Shown: positions 1 through 7,058 of the stretch, piece after piece
How the letters are laid out: the number at the start of each line of letters is the position of its first letter
Numbering within the stretch: position 1 is the stretch's first letter
Translations under genes and position numbers: made by a program
Assembly (NCBI GenBank): GCA_030740135.1
Contig: JASLXW010000159.1
Location: 1-8,291 of the forward strand
Length of the DNA: 8,291 bases
DNA from: Nitrospinota bacterium
Lineage (GTDB): Bacteria > UBA8248 > JACPRG01
Direction of reading: 5' to 3'
The notes under the pieces: model-generated
Databases searched by the model: none
The model's input: the letters and a program-made list of their open reading frames with translations, nothing else
What the model was told of the DNA's origin: nothing

Positions 1-272
1 GACCGACCGGCAACGACGGCGCACAGGGACCGCCGGGGCCCGGCTCGGCTTGTGTCAATTGCGACGACATCGAAACAGTGGTCTTCGAGGCGGTCTGCAA
101 AATCTTTGACGGCAACATTTCGAATACGGCCGAGGTCTCGATATGTGTTGGGGTGATGGCGAACCTCATTCTGGTCGATGCCGACGTCTGCGCTCCCAAC
201 GAGACCGACTGCCTGGCGACCATTCTCGGCAATGTCGGGAACCTGATCCAGGAAAAGTTGAATAATCCGTAG
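1..272 (+). CDS. C-terminal end of a collagen-like protein (5' partial)
   Basis: The reading frame is open from the window edge (first full codon at base 3) to the TAG at 270-272. The first residues read P-T-GND-GAQ-GPP-GPG, four Gly-X-Y triplets typical of bacterial collagen-like proteins. An approximately 75-residue non-collagenous tail follows. It contains six cysteines (a CVNC pair, then four spaced singles) and a moderately hydrophobic stretch (VGVMANLILVDADVC), and it ends in a likely amphipathic helix. Bacterial collagen-like proteins are usually exported, and their globular tails often trimerise or anchor the triple helix. An even cysteine count would suit three disulfides in an oxidising compartment, but that is inference. 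The N-terminus, signal peptide and repeat length lie outside the window. I do not recognise the C-terminal domain. The collagen-like call rests on only four triplets, so it is moderately secure; the frame itself is well supported by the terminator just after it. Confidence 0.6.
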   Translation, partial: PTGNDGAQGPPGPGSACVNCDDIETVVFEAVCKIFDGNISNTAEVSICVGVMANLILVDADVCAPNETDCLATILGNVGNLIQEKLNNP

Positions 273-294
273 GCGATTTTGGGAACCACTTCGA

Positions 295-326
295 CGAAGG
301 CCCGGCCATTCTCGGCCGGGCCTTCG
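295..326 (+). terminator. Perfect 13-bp hairpin after the collagen-like gene
   Basis: Arms 295-307 and 314-326 are perfect reverse complements (CGAAGGCCCGGCC / GGCCGGGCCTTCG) around a 6-nt loop, ATTCTC. The hairpin starts 22 nt after the stop codon. The stem is very GC-rich, but no run of T follows it on the plus strand, so it is either a terminator without a classical U-tract or an mRNA 3'-end stabiliser. The position makes termination the likeliest role. Confidence 0.7.
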
Positions 327-339
327 TGGCTTCCAGGTG

Positions 340-369
340 TTGACCCGGGCGCTGCCGCCGGCATAGACT
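340..369 (+). promoter_or_regulatory. Candidate sigma70-type promoter for the repeat-protein gene
   Basis: TTGACC (340-345) and TAGACT (364-369) are separated by 18 nt and match the -35 and -10 consensus at 5/6 and 4/6 positions. A start near 376 would give a leader of about 64 nt. A second TTGACC lies at 385-390, but its best -10 (TGTTAT, 406-411) is only 15 nt away, so it is less attractive. The imperfect dyad at 357-379 overlaps the -10. Sequence match only. Confidence 0.3.
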
Positions 370-379
370 ATTCGCCGGC
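357..379. promoter_or_regulatory. Imperfect dyad, possible operator
   Basis: GCCGGC-ATAG (357-366) faces CTAT (368-371) and GCCGGC (374-379), giving a two-fold symmetric element with a 2-nt offset. It overlaps the candidate -10 of the downstream gene, where a repressor would act. GCCGGC is itself palindromic and common in GC-rich DNA, so chance is possible. Confidence 0.25.
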
Positions 380-427
380 CGGGCTTGACCTTGTATAGAA
401 GTGCGTGTTATTTTCCAGCATATACTC

Positions 428-434
428 AGGGAGG
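428..434 (+). promoter_or_regulatory. Ribosome binding site that decides the start at 440
   Basis: AGGGAGG ends 5 nt before the ATG at 440. The upstream in-frame GTG at 401 has no such site and would add 13 residues before the Lys-rich signal peptide, so ATG 440 is preferred. Confidence 0.8.
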
Positions 435-439
435 CACCA

Positions 440-1309
440 ATGAAAAAGCGACTCTTGATCTTGACGGGGGCGTGTATCGCAACAGTTCTGCTGCCGCACC
501 TCGAAGCTGCGGAAAACGAAACGAAGCCGAAAACAGAGCAGGAACGGATAGAGCAAGCCATCGAACTCGAGAAGCTGCGCCAGGTAGACTACCATGCCTA
601 CCGGGAAGCGATGGATGACGTTCAGCGCGAGAAGCTCGAAGAACTCAAGGAGACCGAGCCGGAGGCGTACAAAAGGCAACTCGAGACCCTTGAGCTCAAC
701 ATCCTGCGGCGCACCAATCCCAAGGCCTGGTTTGAAGCAAGGGATGCGAAGCAACTGGCCGCGATCGATGAACTCAAGGCAACCGACCCGGAGCGCTATG
801 AAAAAGAGCGTGAAGCATACGACATGCGGCTGCTGCGCAGAACCGATCCGGACGCCTACGCCGTACGCCGCCTCGAGCAGATCAAGAAACTCGAAGCAAC
901 CGACCCGGAGCGATACAATGATGCGCTGGCGAAGCATGAGGAGAACGAACTGCGGCGTACCAATCCCAAAGCCTGGTTTGAAAGAAAGGAGGCCAAGCGC
1001 GAGGCAGACATCGAGAAGCTGAAGGAAACCGACCCGGAGCAGTATGCGAAAAGGCGCGAAGTTTTTGACCTGCAGAAGTTGCGTCAGTCGGATCCGGACG
1101 CCTATGATGCGCGGCGGCGCGAAAAAATCGAAGAACTCAAGGCCACCGATCCGGAGCAATACGAGGCTGCCCACGAACGGCTTGAAGCGGAGATTCTGCG
1201 GCGCACCAACCCCAAGGCGTATTGGGACAAAATAAATACCCAGCGCCTGGCCGACCTGGAGCGTCAGAAAGAGGCCGCCGCCGAACAGGAAAAGGAACAG
1301 GACAATTAG
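440..1309 (+). CDS. Exported charged alpha-helical protein with alternating 43/39-residue repeats
   Basis: This is a 289-residue protein with no family I recognise. Residues 1-24 look like a Sec signal peptide: MKKR, then a hydrophobic core, with likely cleavage near LEA/AEN around residue 23-24. The Cys in LTGAC does not make a good lipobox. The rest is extremely rich in Glu, Lys, Arg and Gln and is probably all helical or coiled coil. It is made of repeats beginning LRRTNPKAWFE (type A, 43 residues) and LRRTDPDAY (type B, 39 residues), each also carrying an internal TDPE[RQ]Y motif. The order is a degenerate first unit, A, B, A, B, then a truncated A; the tail is Lys/Glu/Gln-rich. A periplasmic or envelope spacer or scaffold role is only a guess. 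The gene has its own strong ribosome binding site, and a candidate promoter and operator lie upstream. It stands alone between the collagen-like gene and the convergent redox operon. Confidence 0.8.
   Translation: MKKRLLILTGACIATVLLPHLEAAENETKPKTEQERIEQAIELEKLRQVDYHAYREAMDDVQREKLEELKETEPEAYKRQLETLELNILRRTNPKAWFEARDAKQLAAIDELKATDPERYEKEREAYDMRLLRRTDPDAYAVRRLEQIKKLEATDPERYNDALAKHEENELRRTNPKAWFERKEAKREADIEKLKETDPEQYAKRREVFDLQKLRQSDPDAYDARRREKIEELKATDPEQYEAAHERLEAEILRRTNPKAYWDKINTQRLADLERQKEAAAEQEKEQDN
704..1309 (+). repeat. In-frame tandem super-repeat, 246-bp period (129 + 117 bp)
   Basis: Type A units begin at 704, 950 and 1196, and type B units at 833 and 1079. All A-A and B-B distances are exactly 246 bp, A to B is 129 bp and B to A is 117 bp. 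DNA is well conserved in the motif cores (for example CTGCGGCGCACCAATCCCAA at 704 and near-copies at 950 and 1196) but diverged between them, mostly at third positions. This indicates an old duplication of an already dimeric unit, kept under protein-level selection. Confidence 0.85.
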
Positions 1310-1487
1310 TGCCGGTTCAGCAATTCACCATTGAACGGGAACCAATTGGGCGCTGACAAAGCCTGGTGAAGGGAGATTCATTGCTCGTTCGTGAACGAGT
1401 CCCTTCCGCCTGATGAGCTCGTTGACTCTTCCCGGGGCCCCCGGTGCCAGAGGGCCACCTTCCCGGTTGCGACACGTCGAGGACGGG
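1310..1487. other. Convergent intergenic gap without a clear terminator
   Basis: 178 bp separate the stop of the repeat-protein gene from the stop of nfnB, and the two genes point toward each other. Only weak structures are visible: CTCGTTC/GAACGAG (1384-1390 and 1393-1399, loop of 2) and GGTTC/GAACC (1314-1318 and 1339-1343). Neither has a T-run. Short antisense frames here show no coding character. Termination in both directions may be factor-dependent. Confidence 0.5.
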
Positions 1488-2885
1488 TCACCCCTCTTTT
1501 CCCGAGAGGTCCTCGTGGATTTCCGCCGCAGCGTCCTTGCCGGCCCCGGCAGCGAGAATGACCGTGGCCGCACCGGAGACGGCGTCGCCGCCCGCGTAGA
1601 CACGGTCACGGGAGGTTTGCGACAATCCTTCCCGGACGACAAGGCACCCCCACTCGTTGGTCTCCAGCCCGGGAGTCGTTTTGCGCAGAAGCGGGTTGGG
1701 AGAGTTGCCGATCGAAAGGACGACGTTGTCCACCGGGAAGACGAATTCGGAACCCTCGATCGGAACGGGACGGGCGCGACCGGAAGCGTCCGCTTCCCCC
1801 AGTTCCATTCGCTGTAATTTCAGGCCCGTGACCCAGCCGTCCTCGTCGCCCTCGATCTCCACGGGATTGGTGAGCCAGTTGAACTTCACGCCCTCTTCCA
1901 GGGCGTGGTGATATTCCTCGACCCGCGCAGTCATCTCCGTCTCGCTTCGGCGGTAGACGATCAGCCCTTCCTCCGCTCCCATTCGCAATGCGGACCGGAC
2001 CGCATCCATGGCGGTGTTGCCCGCGCCGATGACGGCCACCCGCTTTCCGACCTTCAGCGGGGTGTCTGCTTCCGGGAACTGGTACGCCCTCATGAGATTG
2101 ATGCGGGTGAGGAATTCGTTCGCCGAGTAGACGCCGTTGAGATTTTCGCCGGGAATACCGAGGAAGGTCGGCAGCCCCGCGCCGGTGGCGATGAAAACCG
2201 CGGAGAAGCCCATCTTCCCGAAAAGATCGTCCAGCTTGATTGTTTTTCCAACGATGACGTTGCAGACGATTTCGACGCCGAGACGCTTGAGAATTTCGAT
2301 TTCCCAGTCGAGGATCGCCTTGGGCAGGCGAAACTCGGGGATGCCGTAGCGCAACACGCCGCCGGCGCCGTGGAGGCCTTCGTAGATCGTCACCGGGTAT
2401 CCTTTCCGGGCCAGTTCCCCGGCGCAGACCAGGCCGGCCGGCCCCGATCCGACGATGGCGATCTTCTCCTCGCGCGTCGGCTGGAGGAGGGGCGGAAGGG
2501 GTTGTTCCCGTTCCCAGTCGGCGACGAACCGTTCCAGGTGGCCAATGGCCACGGATCGAAACCTTTTGTCCAGGTGGCAGACCTTCTCGCACTGGTCTTC
2601 CTGGGGGCAGACCCGGCCGCAGATGGCCGGCAGGGGATTGGCCGTCCGCAGCAGGTCGGCCGCCCGGGGCATGTCCCCGGCCGATACGGCGTGCATGAAA
2701 TCGGGGATCGGGATATGGACCGGGCATCCCTCTACGCAGTCGGGTTCCTGGCAACGCAGGCACCGCTCCGCTTCGAAGAACGCGTGCTCCATGGTGTAGC
2801 CGTGGTTCACCTCGAGGAAGTTTGAGGCGCGTTCCGTCGCTTCGCGCTGGGGCATCGGTGTCTTTTCGGCGCGTTTGACCGGCAT
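1488..2885 (-). CDS. nfnB: NfnB: large subunit of NADH-dependent reduced ferredoxin:NADP+ oxidoreductase
   Basis: This 465-residue protein is of the GltD/NfnB flavoprotein family. The N-terminus holds the eight cysteines of two [4Fe-4S] clusters: C42-x2-C45-x4-C50-x3-C54 (followed by P) and C89-x3-C93-x5-C99-x3-C103. The FAD Rossmann motif VGSGPAG is at 145-151, followed by the family signature GGVLRYGIPEFRLPK (175-189). A second nucleotide-binding motif, VIGAGNTAMD, is at 285-294 with YRRSE at 311-315, and the C-terminal FAD contact YAGGD is at 430-434. Length is normal for the family. In Nfn this subunit carries the bifurcating FAD and the NADP(H) site. GltD of glutamate synthase is the main alternative, but no gltB is present and the nfnA partner lies directly upstream, so Nfn (also annotated as sulfide dehydrogenase SudA) is preferred. 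The ATG at 2885 shares one base with the nfnA stop (TGATG), which supports this start over an upstream in-frame one at 3074 that would run through nfnA. It is the last gene of the operon. Confidence 0.92.
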   Translation of the reverse strand: MPVKRAEKTPMPQREATERASNFLEVNHGYTMEHAFFEAERCLRCQEPDCVEGCPVHIPIPDFMHAVSAGDMPRAADLLRTANPLPAICGRVCPQEDQCEKVCHLDKRFRSVAIGHLERFVADWEREQPLPPLLQPTREEKIAIVGSGPAGLVCAGELARKGYPVTIYEGLHGAGGVLRYGIPEFRLPKAILDWEIEILKRLGVEIVCNVIVGKTIKLDDLFGKMGFSAVFIATGAGLPTFLGIPGENLNGVYSANEFLTRINLMRAYQFPEADTPLKVGKRVAVIGAGNTAMDAVRSALRMGAEEGLIVYRRSETEMTARVEEYHHALEEGVKFNWLTNPVEIEGDEDGWVTGLKLQRMELGEADASGRARPVPIEGSEFVFPVDNVVLSIGNSPNPLLRKTTPGLETNEWGCLVVREGLSQTSRDRVYAGGDAVSGAATVILAAGAGKDAAAEIHEDLSGKEG

Positions 2886-3742
2886 CAGTTCACTTCCCCC
2901 TCGGAGCGCAGGCATCCTTTCGGGGATCGTTCGGAGGCCATTTTCTCCTCCTTCACGTACATCTTGTTGCGGCGGACGGCTTCGGCGAAATCCACCTGGT
3001 GCCCGTCGAAGAGCGGCCCGTCGACGCAGGCGAACTGCGGTTTTCCCGCCACGGTTACCCGGCAGCCGCCGCACATGCCGGTTCCGTCGATCATCAGCGG
3101 ATCCATGGAAACCTGGGTGGCGATCTCCGGTTCCCGCGTCACCTCGGCGACGGCGCGCATCATGGGCATCGGGCCGATGGCGACGACATGATCGGGCTTT
3201 CCGGGATAGTCTCCATCGATCAATTGCTGGAGCCTTTCCGTCACGAACCCCTTGAGGCCGACCGATCCGTCGTCCGTGCAGAGCTCCAGGTTTTGGCAGA
3301 CTCCCTCGAGTTCATCCACGAGGATGAGCAGTTCCTCCGTCCGCGCGCCGAGGATGACGGTCGTCTCGTCGCCCCGTTTCGTGAGATCTCTCATGAGGCA
3401 AAGGAGGGCGGCGGCGCCGAAGCCGCCGCCGATCCCCACGACATGTCCTCCCGGTGGGATGTCCGCGGGATCTCCAAGCGGCCCGACGATGTCGAGGATC
3501 TCGTCACCGGGTTCGAGAGCGCCCAGGAACCGGGTCGTGGCCCCGACTTCCTGGACGACGATCGTGACCGTTCCGGAATCCCGCTCGTAGTCGGCGATGG
3601 TCAGGGGAATCCTCTCCCCATCATCGCGAACCCGGAGGATCACGAACTGTCCCGGCTCGGCCGCCGCCGCGATCAGGGGCGCTTCGACGCGGAACATCTT
3701 CGTCACCGGGGTGAGGATGCGCTTGCCAACTATTTTAGACAT
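2885..3742 (-). CDS. nfnA: NfnA: small subunit of NADH-dependent reduced ferredoxin:NADP+ oxidoreductase
   Basis: This 285-residue protein belongs to the ferredoxin-NADP reductase-like family, often annotated 'sulfide/dihydroorotate dehydrogenase-like FAD/NAD-binding protein'. An N-terminal FAD-binding barrel carries the flavin contact RIPLTIADY (44-52). A Rossmann-like NAD-binding half begins at GIGGGFGAAAL (103-113). Near the C-terminus is the [2Fe-2S] site D219-GTGM-C224-GG-C227 with C239 in FACVDGP. In structurally studied NfnA the cluster has three Cys and one Asp ligand, and this protein keeps that pattern. NfnA holds the NAD(H)-binding FAD and passes one electron branch from or to NfnB. 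The ATG at 3742 lies 3 nt after the porAB stop (TGA-ctc-ATG) with only a weak GGAA upstream, so translation is probably coupled to porAB. The stop overlaps the nfnB start by one base. SudB of sulfide dehydrogenase is the same family; physiological direction cannot be read from sequence. Confidence 0.92.
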   Translation of the reverse strand: MSKIVGKRILTPVTKMFRVEAPLIAAAAEPGQFVILRVRDDGERIPLTIADYERDSGTVTIVVQEVGATTRFLGALEPGDEILDIVGPLGDPADIPPGGHVVGIGGGFGAAALLCLMRDLTKRGDETTVILGARTEELLILVDELEGVCQNLELCTDDGSVGLKGFVTERLQQLIDGDYPGKPDHVVAIGPMPMMRAVAEVTREPEIATQVSMDPLMIDGTGMCGGCRVTVAGKPQFACVDGPLFDGHQVDFAEAVRRNKMYVKEEKMASERSPKGCLRSEGEVN

Positions 3743-3745
3743 GAG

Positions 3746-6016
3746 TCAAAGTTCCGGATGGGCATGCATGGCCTTCAGGCGTTTCCACCGCCGATCGACC
3801 TCGTCGTCGATGGCGGTGAGAAATTCCTCGTTTACGGGTTTCATGAGATGCCGGGTCTTGCCCATGATCTTGAGCCAATCCTTGACGGGACGGCGCCGAT
3901 CGATGGCGTCGGGGTCGTAGGTGATCGTGGTCACCCCTTTCTCCACCTCGTAAAGGGGGAAGAAGCAGCTGTCCACGGCCGTCTGGAGGACATCCTGGGC
4001 CTGGTCGTCCCCGGTGCGCCAGTTCAGCGGGCAGAAGGTGTAGACCAGTCCCTCCCGCTTGGCGTACCACTGCGCCTTGGCCACCTTTCGCATGAGGTCT
4101 TCCGGGTAGCCCTCGCTCGCCTGGAAGACGTACGGGATGTGGCATGAGGCGAAGATCTGGGTTGTATCCTTGTGGTGGGTGATCTTTCCGGACAGTTTGC
4201 TGCCGACTTCGCAGGTGGAGGTCCGGTGGCCCATCGGTGTCGCGTAGGAGAGTTGCGCGCCGGTATTCATGTAGGCCTGGTTGTCGTATTCCAGGACGAT
4301 CATGCGATGGTTGCGGTTGGCCGCGCCGATTGCCGGGCCCATGCCGATATCCATCCCGCCGTCGCCGCTGACCATCAGGAAGGTGATGTCGGAGGATTCG
4401 GGGACTTCACCCCGGCGCATTCGTTCGTGGTACATTTCCACAAGACCGGACAACGTGGCCGCGCCGTTCTGGAAAAGGTTGTGGATGTACGTGATCCGGT
4501 GGGAGGTTTTCGGGTAGCCGGTCGTCACCACCATGCCGCAGCCGGTATGGAAGAGGACGACGACATCTCCTTCCAGCACGCTGTACACCTGTCGAAGCGT
4601 CGGGAAGATGCCGCAACCGGGACATGCCCCGTGTCCGGGGGCGACGCGGCTGGGCACCGCGGCCATCTCCCAGAGGGGTTCGAGTTCCACCTGGAGCCGG
4701 CCCGTTTCCGGGTCGGGCGTCACCTTGGCCATGCCCCGTGAAACCTCTTCCCTGGAGATCGGCGGGAGGCCCGGCGGGGGGGCTTCCGCCGCCTCTCCCG
4801 GGTGGGTTCCGTGGTAGGCGAACGGCGTCTCCGCGCCGCCACTCTCCACCGCCGCCAGCGCTTCCTGGAAGAACGTTTCAGCGTCGGTGTCGTAGAAATC
4901 CAGGCCGCCGAGGCCGTAGATCCGGCTCAAAACGATCGTGTGATTGTCCGGATCCTGTTGCAGGGCGGCCCGGACTTCCAGGGAGAGGTTGCCGCCATCG
5001 GCGCCGTAGGAGTCGCCGCGGTCGCCGATGACGACCGCCTTGACGTTCTTGAGCCTTTCCCGGAATTCCGGGCCGGGGAAGGGCCGCAGAACGTTGGGAG
5101 AAAGTACGCCCACCTTGATTCCCTTGTCGCGAAATTTGTCCGCCGCGATCTTGGCGGTTTCCGCGGCGGAGTTGAGCAGGACGACGGCTATTTCCGCATC
5201 TTCCATCCGGTAGTCGTCCATGATGGGATACTGCCGTCCGGTTAACTCCTCCAGCTCGTGGAGGACCACGGGAAGTTCCCGCTTGACAGCCTCCATGGCG
5301 AGCGAATGCTGCATCTTGTTGTTGATGAGGTCGGGGTCGTTCATGTAGGGGCCGAAGGTTACCGGGCGTTCCGGGTCGAGCGCGCTGAAAGGCGTCTCCG
5401 ACCGGCCGAGGAAGTTCTCGACCGCCTGGGGGTCGTCAAATGTATGAATGCGCCGCTTCTGATGGCTGGTGAAGAAACCGTCGTAGGCAACCATGACGGG
5501 AAGACGGACGTCCGGATGCTCGCCGATTCGCACCGCGGCGAAGTTCAGGTCGTAGGCGGCCTGGGGATCCCGGGCCAGCAGAATGATCCAGCCCGTGTTG
5601 AGGGCGAAATAGATGTCGGAGTGGTCGCACCGAATGTCGAGCGGGCCGGAGACCGCCCGGCAGGCGATGTTGAGGACCATCGGAACCCGCGTACTGGATT
5701 GCACGGGAAGTTGTTCCAGGCAGTAGAGCAGGCCCTGGGAAGAGGTCGCGTTGAGCACCCGGCCGCCGCCGAGGGCGGCCCCGTAGCAGATGCCGGCGGC
5801 GCCGTGCTCCCCGTCCCCCGGGATCATGACGATGTCGTGCTCCCCGTTGGCCTGCATCTTGGCGAGGGATTCCGCGACTTCGGTCGACGGCGTGATCGGA
5901 TAGTAGCCCATCACGTGGAAGCCGATGTCTCGCGCGGCAAGGGCCGTGGCCTCGTTACCGCTTCGGAAATCGGCACGTTGCCGGGCGACGGTTTTTTCCA
6001 CGGTTTGCAGGGTCAC
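3746..6016 (-). CDS. porAB: Pyruvate:ferredoxin oxidoreductase alpha-beta fusion
   Basis: This 756-residue protein fuses two Por subunits. Residues about 15-395 are the alpha subunit: SGNEATALAARD (19-30), YYPITPSTEVAES (38-50), the EHGAAG loop (70-75), NATSSQG (89-95), and the C-terminal alpha domain with VLRPFPG (309-315). A Pro/Glu-rich linker (about 400-425) leads to the beta subunit. That carries the thiamine diphosphate motif GDG (551-553) with the distal YDNQAYMNTGAQ (577-588), and the four likely [4Fe-4S] ligands C465, C468, C493 and C662. The YMNTG..(S)YATP and FFPLYEVEKG (685-694) motifs match pyruvate-type PorB rather than 2-oxoglutarate or indolepyruvate enzymes. The reaction is pyruvate + CoA + oxidised ferredoxin to acetyl-CoA + CO2 + reduced ferredoxin, in the cytoplasm. 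The start chosen is GTG 6016, whose GTGA overlaps the porGD stop by 4 nt and sits 5 nt after GGAGG; the ATG at 6052 lies inside porGD and has no such support. Other 2-oxoacids as substrate are not excluded. Confidence 0.9.
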   Translation of the reverse strand: MTLQTVEKTVARQRADFRSGNEATALAARDIGFHVMGYYPITPSTEVAESLAKMQANGEHDIVMIPGDGEHGAAGICYGAALGGGRVLNATSSQGLLYCLEQLPVQSSTRVPMVLNIACRAVSGPLDIRCDHSDIYFALNTGWIILLARDPQAAYDLNFAAVRIGEHPDVRLPVMVAYDGFFTSHQKRRIHTFDDPQAVENFLGRSETPFSALDPERPVTFGPYMNDPDLINNKMQHSLAMEAVKRELPVVLHELEELTGRQYPIMDDYRMEDAEIAVVLLNSAAETAKIAADKFRDKGIKVGVLSPNVLRPFPGPEFRERLKNVKAVVIGDRGDSYGADGGNLSLEVRAALQQDPDNHTIVLSRIYGLGGLDFYDTDAETFFQEALAAVESGGAETPFAYHGTHPGEAAEAPPPGLPPISREEVSRGMAKVTPDPETGRLQVELEPLWEMAAVPSRVAPGHGACPGCGIFPTLRQVYSVLEGDVVVLFHTGCGMVVTTGYPKTSHRITYIHNLFQNGAATLSGLVEMYHERMRRGEVPESSDITFLMVSGDGGMDIGMGPAIGAANRNHRMIVLEYDNQAYMNTGAQLSYATPMGHRTSTCEVGSKLSGKITHHKDTTQIFASCHIPYVFQASEGYPEDLMRKVAKAQWYAKREGLVYTFCPLNWRTGDDQAQDVLQTAVDSCFFPLYEVEKGVTTITYDPDAIDRRRPVKDWLKIMGKTRHLMKPVNEEFLTAIDDEVDRRWKRLKAMHAHPEL

Positions 6017-7011
6017 GAACTCCTCCCGATTTCCTCGAAAAGCGGGACGCAAAGCTGGTCCGCGAGTCCCGGGGTTTCGGCTTCCTTCTGAAAGGCGCCG
6101 GTCGAACAGGTTTCAACGCAGCGAAGGCATCCCTTGCAATACCGGTAGTCCACGCCCTGCAGGCGAACATCGCCCGCCTCCTTCGTTTCCCAGACCAGGC
6201 AGAAATCGGGGCAGACGACATCGCACAACCCGCAGTGAATGCAGCGATCCATGTCCAGAAGCGGAATCCAACCCATGCGGGAAGTCGACAGGTCGTTCCA
6301 GGCAGTGTTTCCGGGATTGGGAATGACGCCCCCGATCGGGGCGGTTTCATAGCCCCAGACCGGACCGGGACGAGCGATGGGGAGATCTCCCCTTGTTTTC
6401 CCCGGGTTGGGGATTTCCATGAATTCCCGGCCGCCCCGTAAAAAGGCTTTCTCGTTCGAGGCTACCGCCTCGGGATGTTTCCCGGCGAACTCCTCCGTGA
6501 GCGCTTCCAAGACCTTCTCCGCTTGGAGGAAGGGGTAGGCGGCACTGAGCGTCCCCAGGAGAACGGCGTTGGGTCGAGATTTCGTCTCCAAGGCAATCTT
6601 CAGGGCGTCGACGAGAACCACCCGGGCGGTGTCGGGCAGGCGGTCGAGGTGGTGAAGGGCCTCTTCGTTTTCACTGGCGTTGACGATGACCGTTCCCGCC
6701 GCCTTCAGTCCGGCGAAGGTGGCCGGGTCTTTCAGGAGGGCGCTGTGGAAGACGACGATCGTGTCGGGAGCCTCGATCGGGGCGCTTGTCCTCAGCGGCT
6801 TGTCGCCGGCGCCGATACGGACGAAGGAGCGAACGACAGACCCCTTTTTCTCCGATCCGTAGGAAGAGAAATGAGCGCCATTGAAACCAAGGTGGAGTAC
6901 CGCCGCGCCTCCCAGGACCTGTCCTGCCGCGTGCGCTCCGAGCCCGCCGATGGATTCGAAACGGATTTCGAAGAACCGGTCAGGATTGGGCAAGGTGTTT
7001 TTTTTACTCAT
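6013..7011 (-). CDS. porGD: Pyruvate:ferredoxin oxidoreductase gamma-delta fusion
   Basis: This 332-residue protein has residues about 13-195 as the Por gamma domain, with GGLGAHAAGQVL (22-33) and the family signature YGSEKKGSVVRSFVRI (51-66). Residues about 215-310 are the delta (bacterial ferredoxin-like) domain, with the PIGGVIPNPGNT lead-in (225-236) seen in PorD. It has two full [4Fe-4S] motifs: C257-x2-C260-x2-C263-x3-CP and C292-x2-C295-x2-C298-x3-C302. The second lacks the usual Pro after its last Cys (Ser instead). The gamma domain helps hold CoA and assemble the enzyme, and delta wires electrons from the PorB cluster to the external acceptor. It is the first gene of the operon. The ATG at 7011 has AGGA (7020-7023) 8 nt upstream. 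The stop overlaps the porAB GTG start. No separate ferredoxin gene is seen in the cluster, so this domain is the only ferredoxin-like carrier encoded here. Confidence 0.92.
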   Translation of the reverse strand: MSKKNTLPNPDRFFEIRFESIGGLGAHAAGQVLGGAAVLHLGFNGAHFSSYGSEKKGSVVRSFVRIGAGDKPLRTSAPIEAPDTIVVFHSALLKDPATFAGLKAAGTVIVNASENEEALHHLDRLPDTARVVLVDALKIALETKSRPNAVLLGTLSAAYPFLQAEKVLEALTEEFAGKHPEAVASNEKAFLRGGREFMEIPNPGKTRGDLPIARPGPVWGYETAPIGGVIPNPGNTAWNDLSTSRMGWIPLLDMDRCIHCGLCDVVCPDFCLVWETKEAGDVRLQGVDYRYCKGCLRCVETCSTGAFQKEAETPGLADQLCVPLFEEIGRSS

Positions 7012-7058
7012 GGCGACAATCCTATACTCGAATAGATGGCATTAGTTTCAACGGCTTT

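Noticed and set aside
368..1174. 268-codon minus-strand open frame antisense to the repeat gene
   Set aside because: It looks repetitive and Leu/Phe-rich only because it mirrors the coding repeats; the plus strand has the signal peptide and ribosome binding site.
704..1309. Regularly spaced direct repeats as a possible CRISPR or non-coding array
   Set aside because: The spacing is 246 bp, the units are in frame, and conservation follows codons; this is a protein repeat.
1905..2825. 306-codon plus-strand open frame inside nfnB
   Set aside because: Shadow of nfnB, whose motifs and cysteines are all on the minus strand.
1488..2885. GltD (glutamate synthase small subunit)
   Set aside because: Same fold, but no gltB is present and the adjacent nfnA makes Nfn the better reading.
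2999..4147. 382-codon plus-strand open frame across nfnA and the 3' end of porAB
   Set aside because: It is antisense to two clearly recognised genes, matches no family, and long antisense frames are expected in GC-rich coding DNA.
5258..6091. 277-codon plus-strand open frame inside porAB
   Set aside because: Shadow of the porAB alpha domain; no recognisable product.
6998..7005. Run of eight A (coding strand) at codons 3-5 of porGD as a phase-variation tract
   Set aside because: It simply encodes Lys-Lys-Asn; eight bases is short, and on/off switching of a core metabolic enzyme is unlikely.
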